Made by a program: the position numbers and the translations under genes. A stretch of DNA of 64,000 nucleotides from Selaginella moellendorffii (Eukaryota; Streptophyta; Lycopodiopsida; Selaginellales; Selaginellaceae), in the NCBI RefSeq assembly GCF_000143415.4, contig NW_003314291.1:1495838-1559837 (forward strand), given 5' to 3'. Below are positions 10,465-23,051 of the stretch, one piece after another. Numbering within the stretch: the stretch's first letter is position 1; each line of letters opens with the position of its first letter. The notes beneath the pieces are model-generated. The model did not search any database and had not been told where the DNA came from. It saw nothing but the letters and a program-made list of their open reading frames with translations.

Positions 10465-13000
10465 TGTTCCTTAGTTCGACTTTTATTGGTGCTCAAGTAT
10501 ATCACCATTGTTGGCATCGGAAGGTCCTAGGAGTGGGCCTATCCTGGAGGAGTAGCATGTCGAGAGGACATGGCTCTCCACTCAAGTTCATGTGTGAACT
10601 TGGGCACAATGTGGTGGATAGAAAGGGGCCAATAATGGAACGACTTTGGGATCTTGGGAACAGTATAAGGTCTCCTCAGAGAGCTGAGGATGTGATCCAA
10701 ATGAGCATTTGACACAGCAAACGGGCTAACGTAGTTGTGATAAACAACTATAGTTGGGATCACGGGAAAGATGTAGACTCCAAAACAATAAAGGAGTCAC
10801 AAGATTATCCTCATATAGTTGAGGTTGGTGCTCATGAGTGTGAGACCAGAGGTAATGACCGTGGGAGGTCAAATACGGAAGAGGACTTAAGTCTTTGAAA
10901 TGGTAGCCGGGGGCTTACCTCTAAATAAATGCTGGGAACAACCCAAGGGAGTTGGGGGGTGTATTTAAATGGATGAGTTGGTATTCTCATCACATGGACA
11001 AGTAGTCCTAAGGGGCAGAGGTTGCCCCCAGAGAACAAAATCAAGTGTCAGAGTAACACTTGTGAAAATAGTCCTTTTGAGTAGGACATGAATGCAAGAA
11101 GTGTATTCCAGTGAGCTAGTGCCTCACAAGTAGGACCTTCCAGGTCTGTGGATTAACCAAGTTCAAAACTGCTAGATGACTCAAGTAGAATCAAGGGATG
11201 GTCCTAAAAGGACTGATAGAAGCCTTTGGACTGAAGTGTGTCGTACCCCACAAAGGATGGGGGGGGATCATAGGATCCAAGGATGAGAACAGAGGGTATC
11301 TCATCGATGGCAAAATGTGCCATGCTAAAGTCGTGGGAAAGGTGTTCCCAAAAAAAAAAAAAAAAACAACTTTGACACAAAGTTGTGTGTGACCTCTATG
11401 GTGCAGTGCTAACGGATGGTTGGCATGAGAAAGAGTGGTATTGGTCTTGGCAAAGACTTAGACATAAAGAAGAAGTGTCATAGAGGTAGGCTCGTGGAGC
11501 TGATGGTGTGGAGACACCAAATGTGCCAAGGTGTGATACCTTGAGGTTATGTTGGTGGGTTCATGAGAACCCCTTGCCAAAGGAATCCCAATAGAAATGG
11601 GAATAGTATAGCCTAAGTTGCAGAGCATGCAGTTGGAGTGTGGTGACCCAGATAATGATGGAGGTGTGGAAGCACCAGCAATGAGTTGTAGGACTTGACA
11701 ACTACGAGGCAACTAAGCAAGAGGTGCAAAATAATTGGTTAAACGGGTAGAAAGTAGCTACCCAAGCCTTCTTAATGGCATAGGGAAGTGGATATACCCT
11801 TACGGGGATAAGTTGCTTATGTTGCGATATAGTAAGTCAATGTCATAAAAGGAAATACTCATTGTCAAGGAAGCCGTCATTGGGACACCCGAACACTCTA
11901 GAACACCAGGAGGTGGTGTTTGATGTCGCGAGGGCAGTAGATAAGGCCCAAGGGACTAAGTCCCTAGCGAATAATGGATAGTAGGTGCTATCCAAATGTC
12001 CAAGGTGGCAGAGACAGAAGAAGACTGTCTACTCGAATTGGACAAAGCCAAAAATGGAATCTTGGCAAGGCTAGCAATGGGCATGCAAAGGCCCGTAAGC
12101 AACAACGTAATCTCGGTGTGTGGGATTATAGGGTGAGCATACCTGGATTGAGGAACCACTCCCTAGGTTATCGGGTAGGTTCATCCCTAAGAATACTTGC
12201 TAAGGCATGATAGAAAGTGCAAAGCTATCCTCCTGGTCTTGAGGAGAATAACCGAAGGAAATGTGTGAAGCCAAAAGCAAGAAGTAAGGGGATAGAACCG
12301 AACCATAGGAATCGAAGGGCATAACCAAGGTTGGTTATGCCAGCTGGGAGTGGAGAATCAAGTGGGGGCTCGAGGGTGTTGCCGCTAGCAACCGTGATGC
12401 CATGGAGAGTCTAAAATATGGAATTGTCTATGTTAGACTATATGGTAATTGGAAAGCTTGCAAAAAGGGAGGCCTTAGCAAGCTAAGGGACAGAGTTCCT
12501 TCAAGGTTCCCAAAGAGGATTCTAGGTAGCTTAGTACCTAGAAAGGCCAAGCGTAAATGGTTCAAGGAACGCGCGAAATCAGGGTGGCGCAGCAGAAGCG
12601 TGGTCTTGAAGCTTGCCATGAGGCAAGGCTATCAAGGTTAGGGAAGTAGTTCCCGAGTGTTCAAAGAGAGGGCTTTGAACGAAAGTCGATGATCAAGGAC
12701 TTTCACGCTTATGCAGGAACCATGTTACAGTGGTCGGAGGACTTGCCAAGCGAGATTGGCAAGTCGGGGGAACAAATACCCTAGTTGAAGGTGATAACTT
12801 CAAAAAGGGTGGGCCGTGGGGCCAAGCATGGAGGAGTCCATGCATGATCACAGACTTGTCAAGTGAGGGGACTTGGCAGTGTGGAGGAACCAGGTTCCTA
12901 AGCTGTGATCTGTAGCGCGCTTTAAGTATAAGTTGGTGCACCGGCGTGGGGAGTCACGCCAGACATCTTGTGTGATGCCGTCCGTAGATGCATATATGGA

Positions 13001-13048
13001 GGTTGGGTTCGAGTCCCGACCCTCTAGTGCTTGGGTTCGAGTCCCAAA
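13001..13048 (+). other. Two tRNA T-arm-like hairpins (B-box-like)
   Basis: Two copies of GGTTCGAGTCC, the consensus T-loop/B-box, 28 bp apart. Each is flanked by pairing arms: GGTTGGG/CCCGACC for the first and TTGGG/CCCAA for the second. No acceptor or anticodon stem surrounds them, so they are not tRNA genes. Similar pairs occur at about 19924-19972 and 51827-51878. Confidence 0.6.
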
Positions 13049-14502
13049 TCACTAGGGCGTGGTGATGGTTTGGAATATGAGGACACTCATATTTCGGTGG
13101 TCATGGACTCTCAGTGGGGAGACTGGTTTGGGCACACCGCCAAGCGAGGGATGCCTCGGAGTCGTGATGCACGGTTAGATTGCTTAGTGTGAAAGCTCGG
13201 CATATCTAACTTGAACGCTTTGGTGCAAGTGGCACCAAGGACGTGGTGAGTGAGATGGGGACACCTAATCTCAGTTGCTATGAACCCTTGGCCGTAAGGG
13301 CTGGCTTGGGTGCACCGCCAAGTGTGGGGGATGCCCCCGGGGTTATAGTCAACAACTTGAAGGTCTAGAAGACCTAGTACTTATTGGCAAACCTGTTAAG
13401 GTGCCAAGGTGAGATCACTAGGTGATCTTGTGGCTAAATAAGGACAAGGTCCTTGTTTGGGTTAAGGAATAAGGTTCTTAGTTCAAAGTGTTGATTTGAG
13501 CTATTGATGATGGTGTGGCTTGGTCAAGGTGACCAAGTGGGAAAAACACCTTAGGGAAATGAGCTATGTCATTGCGATGGCATAGTGTGTCCAAGGAAAG
13601 TAGTCTCTAAAGAGACCCATGGGAGGGTCACAAAGTTGAGCCGTGGATAGAGGCCACAGCAGAAGATGCTAAAGAGACTTACTAGGGGTGAACACCCTAG
13701 TCTTGGCAAAGTAGAGCCTTTGCTATGGAATCAAAAGAATACCTCAAGGAGGGAGGTAAAGATTCAGTGTTGCTTGGTGCAACAATTAACGGATAGGAGC
13801 AAAAGATGAGTGGCCAAGATAAGGCCGTGGAATCCCTTGGAAGGAATCCAAGTGGCAAAGTTAGGCAAGGAACACTAATGTGTTGGACGCTAACAAATTG
13901 CAGGAAAGGAAGTGTGTTTCCAAGGATGGATTCCAAATTGCTCCGATTTGGCGAAAGTGGAAGCTCCAAGGGAGGGAGCGGTAAGGTAGCCAAATGGTAG
14001 GGCCATGGACAACCCTGGCACAAAGTATGATAAATGGAACTTAGTGCCCAAGGTGGCACGAAATAGAAGAGAGGATGATGGTGCCCTCAAGTAAAGAACT
14101 TCCTAGGATGGGGAAGTGGAGTTGCACAATATGTGCAATGCAAGGTGTTGGAGACACCTAGGAAATTGACTTCTAGAAGTCAAAGAGTAAAAGTTCCAAG
14201 GTGAAAACGTTCAATAGATGGAAATTGAGACTACTCGAGAAGGAGTAGTGGGATTGACTTAGAGAAGGGTCTCTAAGAGGTTTAGTAAGAACTAAACCAA
14301 TAAAAGGAGAGAACCACTACATGTGGTCCAATCAGTCTCTAAGTTGGAGAGACTACACTCCTTAGAGGATGGACAAGGCATGGTGAGCCTTTGGTGTCAA
14401 ACCATAGACAAATATTGGCTAGGTGCCAAGGATGGAAATGGTAACACGTGCGGGTGTTACTTTATGAAAGGGTTTACCATTCGATGAGGACATCGAACTT
14501 CA

Positions 14503-14519
14503 TCTATGGGTGGTGGAGT
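14503..14519 (+). other. Polypurine tract before the 3' LTR
   Basis: CTATGGGTGGTGGAGT directly precedes TGTGAGACAC. The same tract precedes the 3' LTR of gypsy B at 52055-52070. Confidence 0.7.
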
Positions 14520-16310
14520 TGTGAGACACAAAATCCCTAGGCCCCAAAGTGGTGCTGGAAGGGCGCCACGTGGTAGTGGCCGAAGTGAAAGCCAAATGAG
14601 CGCAACACGTTTGGACTAAAAGCTCCGCCTTGAGAGGTCGAGAGCGGGAGTGGAACTCCCAACAAAGTGCTCGAGGAACAAGCACAAAGAGAGCAATAAG
14701 TGAGGCTCCAAAAAAGGGACCCAAAAGGACCAACACATGACACGTGGAAGTGTCCGAGATGGACCCGAGTTGGAGTCTGAAGTGGAGTCCGAAGTGGAGT
14801 CCGAGAAGGACCCCGAGGTGAAGTCTGAGGTGGGCCCGAGAAGGACCTCGAGAAGGACCCCGAGATGGAGTCCGAGATGGACCCGAGATGGACCCGAGAT
14901 GGAGTCCGAGATGGACCCGAGATGGAGTCCGAGATGGACCCGAGATGGAGTCCGAGATGGACCCGAGATGGAGTCCGAGATGGAGTCCGAGATGGACCTG
15001 AGATGGACCCGAGATGGGACCCGAGATGGACCCGAGATGGAGTCCAAGATGGAGTCCGAGAAGGACCCGAGATGGAGTCCGAGATGGAGTCCGAGGTGGA
15101 CCCGAAATGGAGTCCAAGATGGAGTCCGAGATGGACCCGAGATGGAGTCCGAAGTCGAGACCGGGACCAAGACCGAGACCGGGACCGAGACCGAGACCGA
15201 GATCGGGACTGAGACCGAGACCGGGGCCGAGGCCGAGTCCGAGTCCGAGTCCGAATCCGAGTCTAAGTCTGAGTCCGAGTCCGAGTCCAAGGTCGAGTCC
15301 GAGTTCGAGTCTGAGAGGGTGAAAGCCCAAAGCGTTCGTCTCCCAGACCCTGGGGGGTTTGGTGAGCTCCAAAAGTATAGTAGAGGGAGGACTGCAGTGG
15401 AGCCAGTTTGGCCAGGAAAGGCTAGTTTGGCCCAGGAAGGCCGGACCCAGTGTTGGGTGATGAGCTGCCCACTGGGAAGTCCAAGACTAGAGTGAACACG
15501 GACTGACAAGTGGGGTAGCTTGGTGAAGTGTTCAAGAGCCGGCTCTAGTTCCCCCGGGAGATCGACTGGCCGATGCTCCCAGTCCAAGTGTGGGTGGCAC
15601 TACCTACTTGGATACCTATCGTGGCTCAATGGAACCTCGCTCTAAGCCCATGGCTAGAGCACCTAAAGGCGAAAGGCGGGGAAAGTACCCATGAGGCTTG
15701 TGTAAGGCCACGGTGTTCCGAAATGTTATCCCAAAGTCCCAGACTGTGGAAAGGAAGAGGAGTAGCCCTCTGGTGTGGTGACAAAGGACACGGTCACCCA
15801 GTGAGGAAGTCCCAGAGGACAGTTGGACTTAGAGGTCGGGCCTGCGGGCCTTGATCCAGTGGCAGTGTTGGTGAACACGGCCATCGACAGAGAGGGACTT
15901 GGTGGGGACCGGAGAAGAGATATTGGGGAAGGTTATTCCCTAAGTCTACGAGCATCCTAAGGATGCTAAGGAGTGGATCTGGGATGATCACTCATCAATG
16001 GATGGCCCAGTCTATGAGAGACGGGATTGCAATGTAGGTGGTGTTGGACCATCGGTGTGACCATGGTGAATAGGTATGGCCTCAGCGTAACGGGCCGATA
16101 TGTCGGTGGTACCTTGGGGTGTCGATCATGGGATCGGACACGTGGAGCACTTAGACCAAGTGCAAAGGTTGAGTGGCATGGATGCCATTCTCGGGGCTAG
16201 CAAGCCCCAAGTCCTAACTGGGACTTGTGGAGGTGGTGAATGAGACTCCTCCAAGTGGTCGAAGGTGTGGTTAAGTGACTAAAGTAAAATGGAAAAATTA
16301 GTCGCTTACA
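14520..16310 (+). repeat. LTR of the LARD-like element (middle LTR)
   Basis: TGTGAGACAC to GTCGCTTACA, about 1.8 kb, longer than the other copies because its arrays are longer (14752-15318). It is followed not by a primer binding site but by array sequence of another LTR (16311), which marks an illegitimate or recombination junction. Confidence 0.85.
14752..15318 (+). repeat. Tandem array in the middle LTR
   Basis: Same three-register structure as 9032-9452, with more GAGATGGACCC units. The long reading frames it creates on both strands (up to about 320 codons) are artefacts of the repeat. Confidence 0.9.
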
Positions 16311-17397
16311 AGACCGAGACCAAGACCGAGACCGAGGCCGAGGCCAAGACCGAGGCCGAGTCCGAGTCCGAGTCCGAGTCCGAGTCTGAGTTCGAGTCTG
16401 AGAGGGTGAAAGCCCAAAGCGTTCGTCTCCCAGACCTTGGGGGGTTTGGTGAGCTCCAAAAGTATAATAAGGGGGAGGACTGCAGTGGAGCCAGTTTGGC
16501 CAGGAAAAGCCAGTTTCGCCCAGGAAGGCCAGACCCAGTGTTGGGTGATGAACTGACCACTGGGAAGTCCAAGACTAGAGTGAATACGGACCGACAAGTG
16601 GGGTAGCTTGGTGAAGTGTTCAAGAGCCAGCTCTAGTTCCCCCGGGAGATCGACTGGCCGATGCTCCCAGTCCAAGTGTGGGTGGCACTACCTACTTGGA
16701 TACCTGGTGTGGCTCAACAGAACCTCGCTCTAAGCCCATGGCTAGAGCACCCAAAGGCGGAAGGAAGGGAGAGTACCCACGAGGCTCGCGTAAGGCCACG
16801 GTGTTCCGAAATGTTGCCCCAAAGTCCCAGACTGTGAAAAGGAAGAGGAGCAGTCCTCTAGTGTAGAGACCAAGGATACAGTCATATGAGGAGGAAGTCC
16901 CAGAGGACCAAGGGACTTAGTGGTCGGGCCTGTGGGCCTTGATCCAGTGGCAATGTTGGCAAACACGGCCATGGGCAGAAAGGGACTTGGTGGGGACCAG
17001 AAAGGGGATATTGGGGAAGGCTATTCCCCATGTTTGTGGGCATCCTAAGGATGCTAAAGAGTGGATCTGGGATGATCACTCATGGACGGATGGCCCAATC
17101 TTTGAGAGACGGGACTGTGGTGTAGGTGGTGTCAGACCACCGGTATGACCAAGGTGAATGGGCATGGCCTTAGCGTAACGGGCCTATGTATCAATGGTAC
17201 CTTGGGGTGTCGGTCATGGTATCGGATATATGGAGCACTTGGACCAAGTGCAAAGGTTGAGTGGTGGGGATGCCATTAACGGGGCTAGCAAACCCAAGTC
17301 CGAAATAGGACTGATGGAGGTTGTGAGTGAGACTCCTCCCAGTGGTCGGAGGTGTGGTTAAGTGACTAAAGGAAAATGGAAAATTTAGTCGTTTACA
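16311..17397 (+). repeat. Truncated LTR (3' part)
   Basis: Begins inside the GAGACC/GAGTCC array and continues through GTGAAAGCCCAAAGCG and the 3' part to GTTTACA, then a primer binding site. It is the 5' LTR of internal unit 2 with its first part missing. Confidence 0.8.
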
Positions 17398-20300
17398 ACT
17401 TGGTATCGAAGCTGTTCCTTAGTCTGACTTTTATTGATGCTCAAGTATATCACCATTGATATTGGCATCGGAAGGTCTTAGGAGTGGGCTTATCCTTGAG
17501 GAGTAGCATGTCGAGAGGACATGGCTCTCCACTCAAGTTCATGCGGGAACTTGGGTGCGATGTGGTGGATAGAAAAGGGGCCAGTAAGAGAATGACTTTG
17601 GGATCTTGGGAACAGTATAAGGTTTTCCTCATGGAGTTGAGGATGTGATCCAGATGAGCGTTTGACTCAGCAAATTGGCTAATGTAGTTGTAGTAAACAA
17701 CTATAGTTGGGATCACGGGAAAGATAGAGATTCCAAAGCAATAAAGGAGTCACAAGATTATCCTCATATAGTTGAGGTTGGTCCTCATGAATGTGAGACC
17801 AGAAGTAATGACCATGGGAGGTCAAATACGGAAGAGGACACAAGTCCTTGAAATGGTAGCTGGGGCTACCTTTAATAAATGCTGGAGTAACCCAAGGAGT
17901 TGGGGGTGCACTTAGAGGATGAGTTAGTATTCTCATCACATGGACAAGTAGTCCTAAGGGGCAAATGTTGGTCCAAGAGAACAAAATCAAGTGTCAAAGT
18001 AACACTTGCAAAGATGGTCCTTGTGAGTAGCACATGAATATATGAAGTTGTATTCTAATGAGCTGGCACCTCAAAAGTAGGACCTCATGGGTTATCGGAT
18101 AACAAAGTCCAAAAAGTGGGATGACTCAAATAGAGTCAAAGAATAATCCTAAAGGATTGATGGAAGCATTTGGACTGAGGTGTGTTGTACCCCATGAAGG
18201 ATGGGGGGGATCATAGGATCCAAGTATGAAAACAGAGGGTATCTCATCGATGGCAAAATGTGCCATGCTAAAGTCGTAGGAAAGGTGTTCCCCAAAAAGA
18301 AAGCAACTTTGGCATAGAGTTGTGTGTGAACACTATGGTGCAGTGCTAATAGATAGTTGGCATGAAAAACGACTGCTTTGGTCTTGGCAAAGACCTAGAC
18401 ACAAGTAAAAAGTGTCATAGAGGTAGGCTCGTAGAACCATTGGTGTGGAGACACCAAATGTGCCAAAGTGAGATACCTTGAGATTATGGTGATGGGTTCA
18501 TGGGAACCCCTTGCCAAGGGAATGGCATAGCCTAAGCTGGAAGGCATGTGGTTGGAGTGTGGTGACCCAGATAATGATGGAGGTGTGGAAGCACCAAGCA
18601 ATGAATTTTAGGACTTGACAACTATGGGACAACTAAGCAAAAGGTGCAAGATAATTGGTTAAGCGGGTAGAAGGTAGCTACCCAAGACTTTTTAATGGCA
18701 TAAAGAAGTTAAATATACCCTTATCAGGGATAAATTGCTTATGTTACGATATAATAAGTTAATGTCGTAAAAGGAAATGCTCATTGTCAAGGAGGCCATC
18801 ATTGGGACACCCAAACACTCTAGAACACTAAGAGGTGGTGTTTAGTGTTGTGAGGGCAATAAATAAGGCCTAAGGAACTAAGTCCCTAGCAAATGATGGA
18901 TAGAAGGTGCTATCCAAACGTCCAAGGTTGCAAAGATAGCTGAAATCTCTCTATCCGAATTGGACAAAGCTAAAAAAAAAATTTGGCAGGGCTAATAATG
19001 AGTATATAAAGGCCCATGAGTAGCAATGTTAATCCCGGTATGGGGGATGACAAGGTGAGCATATCCAAATTGAGGAACCACTCCCTAGGCTATCAGGTAG
19101 GTTTATCCCTACGAATACTTGCTAAGGCATGCTAGAAAGTGCAAAGCTATCCTTCTAGTTTAGAGGAGAATAATTGAGGGAAACATATGAGGCCAAAAAG
19201 CAAAGTAGTAAAGGGATGGAACTGAACCATAGGAATCGAAGAGCATAACCAAAGGTGGTTATGCGAGTTGGGAGTGGAGAATCAAGGGGGTGCTCGAGTG
19301 GGTTATTATTAACGACTGCGATGCCATGGAGAGTTTAAAATGTGGAATTATCCATATTAGACCATATGGTGATTAAGGAGCTTGCAAAAAAGAGAGCCTT
19401 AGCAAACTAAAGAACAAAGTTCCTTGAAGGTTCCCAAAGACAATTCTAGGTAGATAAGTACCTAGAAAGCCAAGTGTAAATGGTTCCTAGAATGCGCAAA
19501 ATTAGAGTAACGCAGCAGAAGCGTGGTCTTGAAGCTGGCCATGAGACAAGGCTATCAAGGTTGGGGAAATAGTTCCTAAGTGTTCAAAGAGAGGGCTTTG
19601 AACGAAAGTCGATGGTTAAGGACTTTCATGCTTATGCATGAACCATATTAAGATGTCTAGATGGCTTGCTAAGTGAGATTGGCAAGTCGGGGGAACAAAT
19701 CCCCTAGTTGAAGGTGCTAACTTCAAAAAGGGTGGCTCATGGGGCCGAGCATGGAGGAGTGCATGTATGATCACGGACTTGCCAAGTGAGAAAACTTGGC
19801 AGTGCAGAGGAACTAGGTTCCTAAGCTGTGATCTATAGCGCGCTTTAAGTATAAGATGGTGCACTGGCGTGGGGAGTCACGCTAGGCATCCTGTGCAATG
19901 CCATCCACAGATGCATATACAGAGGTTGGGTTCAAGTCCCGACCCTCTAGTGCTTGAGTTCGAGTCCCAAATCACTAGGGCGTGGTGATGGTTTGAAATA
20001 TGAGGACACTCATTTTTTGGTGGTCATAGACTCTCAGTGAGGAGACTGGTTTGGGCACACCACCAAGCGAGGGATGCCTTGGAGTCGTGATGCACGGTTA
20101 GATTGCTTAGTGTGGCTCGGCATATCTAACTTGAACACTTTGGTGTGAGTGGCACCAAGGATGTGGTGAATGAGATGGGGACACCCAATCTCAGTTGCTA
20201 TGGACCCTTAGCCGGAAGGGCTAGCTTGGGTGCACCGCCAAGTGTGGGGGATGCCCCCGGGGTCATAGTGAACAACATAAAGGTCTGGAAGACCTAGTAC

Positions 20301-21421
20301 CTATTGGCGAACCTGTTAAGGTGCCAAGGTTAGATCATTAGGTAATCTTATGGCCAAAACAAGGACAAAGTCTTTGTGAGGTTAAGGGATAAAGTTCCAA
20401 GTTCAAAGTGTTGATTGGAACTATTTATGATGGTGTGGCTTGGTCAAGGTGACCAAGTGAGAAGGACACTTAAGGGAAATGAGATATGTCAATGCAATGG
20501 CATAGTGAGTCCAAAGTCTTTATAAAAGACCCATGGGAAGGTCACAAAGTTGGGCCGTGGATAGAGCCCACAGCAGAAGATGCTAAAGAGACGTACCTTT
20601 GGACTTAGCAAAGCAAAGTCTTTGCTGTGGAACCGAAAGGGTACCTCGAGAATGGAGGTAGCGATCCAATATTGCTAGGTGCAACAATCAAGGATAGGAG
20701 CAAAAGACTAATAGTTAAGAAAAGAGCTATAGGAACCATGGGAAAGAATCCAAAAGGCAAAGTTAGGCCAAGAACACTAATGTGTTAGGTGTTGACAATT
20801 GTAAGAAAAATAATGTGTTTCCAAGGATGGATTCCTAACTGCTCTGATTTGGCGAAAGTGGAAGCTCCAAGGGAGGGAGCGGTAAGGTAGCCAAATGATA
20901 AGGCCATGGACAGCCATAGCACAAAGTATGATAACTGAAACTTAATGCCCAAGGTGGCATGAAATAGAAGAGAGGATGATGGTGCCCTCAAGTAAAGAAC
21001 TTCCTAGGATGGGGAAGTGAAGTTGCACAATATGTGCAATGCAAAGTGTTGGAGACACCTAGGAAATTGATTTCAAAGAGTCAAAAAGTAAAAATTCCAA
21101 AATGCAAATGTTCCATCAATGGAAACTGAAACTACTCGAGAAGGAGTAATAGGATTGAGATATAGACGGTGTCTCTAACAGGTTTAGCGAGAACTAAACC
21201 AATAAAAGGAGAGAACCACTACAAGTGGTCCAATCAGTCTCTAAGTTGGAGAGACTACCCTCCTTAGAGGATGGGTAAGGCATGATGAGCCTTCAGTATC
21301 AAACCATTGACGAATATTGGCAAGGTGCCAAGAATGGAAAGGGTAATACATGTTGCTGTTACTTTATAAAAGAGTTTACCGTTCGATGAGGACATCGAAC
21401 TTCGTCTATGGGTGGTGAAGT
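17398..21421 (+). mobile_element. Non-coding internal region, unit 2
   Basis: Collinear with 10450-14519 but diverged by scattered substitutions and small deletions. It has no supportable gene and ends with the polypurine tract CTATGGGTGGTGAAGT before the LTR at 21422. Confidence 0.8.
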
Positions 21422-22971
21422 TGTGAGACACAAAATCCCTAGGCCCCAAAGTGGAGCTGGAAGGGTGCCACGTGGTAGTGGCCGAAGCGAAAGCCAAATG
21501 AGCGTAACACGTTTGGACTAAAAGCTTCGACTCGAAAGGTCAAGAGCGGGAATGGAACTCCCAACAAAGTGCTCGAGGAATGAGCACAAAACAAGCAATA
21601 AGCGAGGCTCTAAAAAGGGACCCACAAAAGGACCAACACATGACATGTGGAGGAGTCCGAGATGGACCGAGACGGAGTCCGAGATGGAGTCTGAGATGGA
21701 GTCTGAGATGGAGTCCGAGATAGAGTCTGAGATGGACCGAGATGGAGTCCAAGATGGAGTCCGAGATGGACCGAGACGGAGTCCGAGATGGAGTCCGAGA
21801 TGGATCGAGACGGAGTCCGAGATGGAGTCTGAGATGGAGTCCGAGACGGATCCGAGATGGAGTCCGAGATGGACCTGAGATGGAGTCTGAGGTCGAGACC
21901 GAGACCGAGGCCGAGTCCGAGTCCGAGTCCGAGTCCGAGTCCGAGTCCGAGTCCGAGTCCGAGTTCGAGTCTGAGAGGGTGAAAACCCAAAGCATTCGTA
22001 TGCCAGACCCTGGGGGGTTTGGTGAGCTCCAAAAGTATAGTAAGGGGGGGGGGGGACTGCAGTGGAGCCAGTTTGGCCAGGAAAGGCCAGTTTCGCCCAG
22101 GAAGGCCAGACCCAGTGTTGGGTGATGAACTAACCACTAGGAAATCCAAGACTAGAGTGAATACGGACCGACAAGCAGGGTAGCTTGGTGAAGTGTTCAA
22201 GAGCCAGCTCTAGTTCCTCTGGGAGATCGACTGGCTGATGCTCTCAGTCCAAGTGTGGGTGGCACTACCTACTTGGATACCTGGTGTGGCTCAACGGAAC
22301 CTCGCTCTAAGCCCATGGCTAGAGCACCCAAAGGCAGAAGGCAGGGAGAGTACCCACGAGGCTCACGTAAAGCCATAGTGTTCCGAAATATTGCCCCAAA
22401 GTCCCAGACTATGAAAAGGAAGAGGAGTAGTCCTCTAGTGTAGAGACCAAGGATACAGTCACGTGAGGAGGAAGTCCCAGAGGACCAAGGGACTTAGTGG
22501 TTGGGCCTATGGGCCTTGATCCAGTGGCAATGTTGGTGAACACGGCCATGGGCAGAAAGGGACTTGGTGGGGACCAGAAAAGGGATATTGGGGAACACTA
22601 TTCCCCATGTTTATGGGCATCCTAAGGATGCTAAGGAGTGGATCTGGGATGATCACTCATGGACGGATAGCCTAGTCTTTGAGAGACAGGACTGTGGTGT
22701 AGGTGGTGTCAGACCACCGGTGTGACCAAGGTGAATGGGCATGGCCTTAGCGTAATGGGCTGATGTATCGATGGTACCTTGGGGTGTCGGTCATGGTATC
22801 GGACACGTGGAGCACTTGGACCAAGTGCAAAAGTTGAGTGGCGGGGATGCCATTCACGGGGCTAGCAAGCCCAAGTCTGAAATAGGACTGATGGAGGTTG
22901 TGAGTGAGACTCTTAGTGGTCGGAGGTGTGGTTAAGTGACTAAAGTAAAATGGAAAATTTAGTCACTTACA
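21422..22971 (+). repeat. LTR of the LARD-like element (3' LTR)
   Basis: TGTGAGACAC to GTCACTTACA. It contains the tandem array at about 21655-21980 and a run of G at 22047-22055. It ends at the right copy of the CCATC target duplication. Confidence 0.85.
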
Positions 22972-23051
22972 CCATCATAGTAGTAAGGAAAGAGTGTCCG
23001 TAAGGATTGTTTGATAGATAAATTTCGATACCTGAAGCCACATTTGCAACA
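22972..23051 (-). repeat. LTR copy C, second part
   Basis: Resumes the 3' LTR of the composite after the 14.9-kb insertion and ends TTTGCAACA, the family's LTR edge. Confidence 0.75.

Larger units (their letters stand above)
10450..14519 (+). mobile_element. Non-coding internal region, unit 1
   Basis: Four kb with no ORF longer than about 120 codons and no recognisable gag, protease or polymerase. A run of 18 A lies near 11350. Two tRNA T-arm-like hairpins are at 13001-13048. The sequence is collinear with 17398-21421, differing by many substitutions and small indels, so the two units are not a recent duplication. Confidence 0.8.
8081..22971 (+). mobile_element. 14.9-kb array of a large non-autonomous LTR retrotransposon (LARD-like)
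   Basis: Order: truncated LTR (8081-8812), LTR (8813-10449), internal (10450-14519), LTR (14520-16310), truncated LTR (16311-17397), internal (17398-21421), LTR (21422-22971). The whole block is flanked by CCATC at 8076-8080 and 22972-22976, so it entered as one element and then expanded in place, most simply by unequal recombination between LTRs. Neither internal region encodes a protein. Both have a primer binding site next to the upstream LTR and the tract CTATGGGTGGTG(GAG/AAG)T before the downstream LTR. Confidence 0.85.

Noticed and set aside
13001-13048. tRNA genes
   Set aside because: T-arm-like hairpins only. No acceptor, D or anticodon stem can be drawn around them.
14500-15587. Similar 250-320-codon frames in the middle LTR
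   Set aside because: Same array artefact. The non-array ends are LTR sequence shared with other copies.
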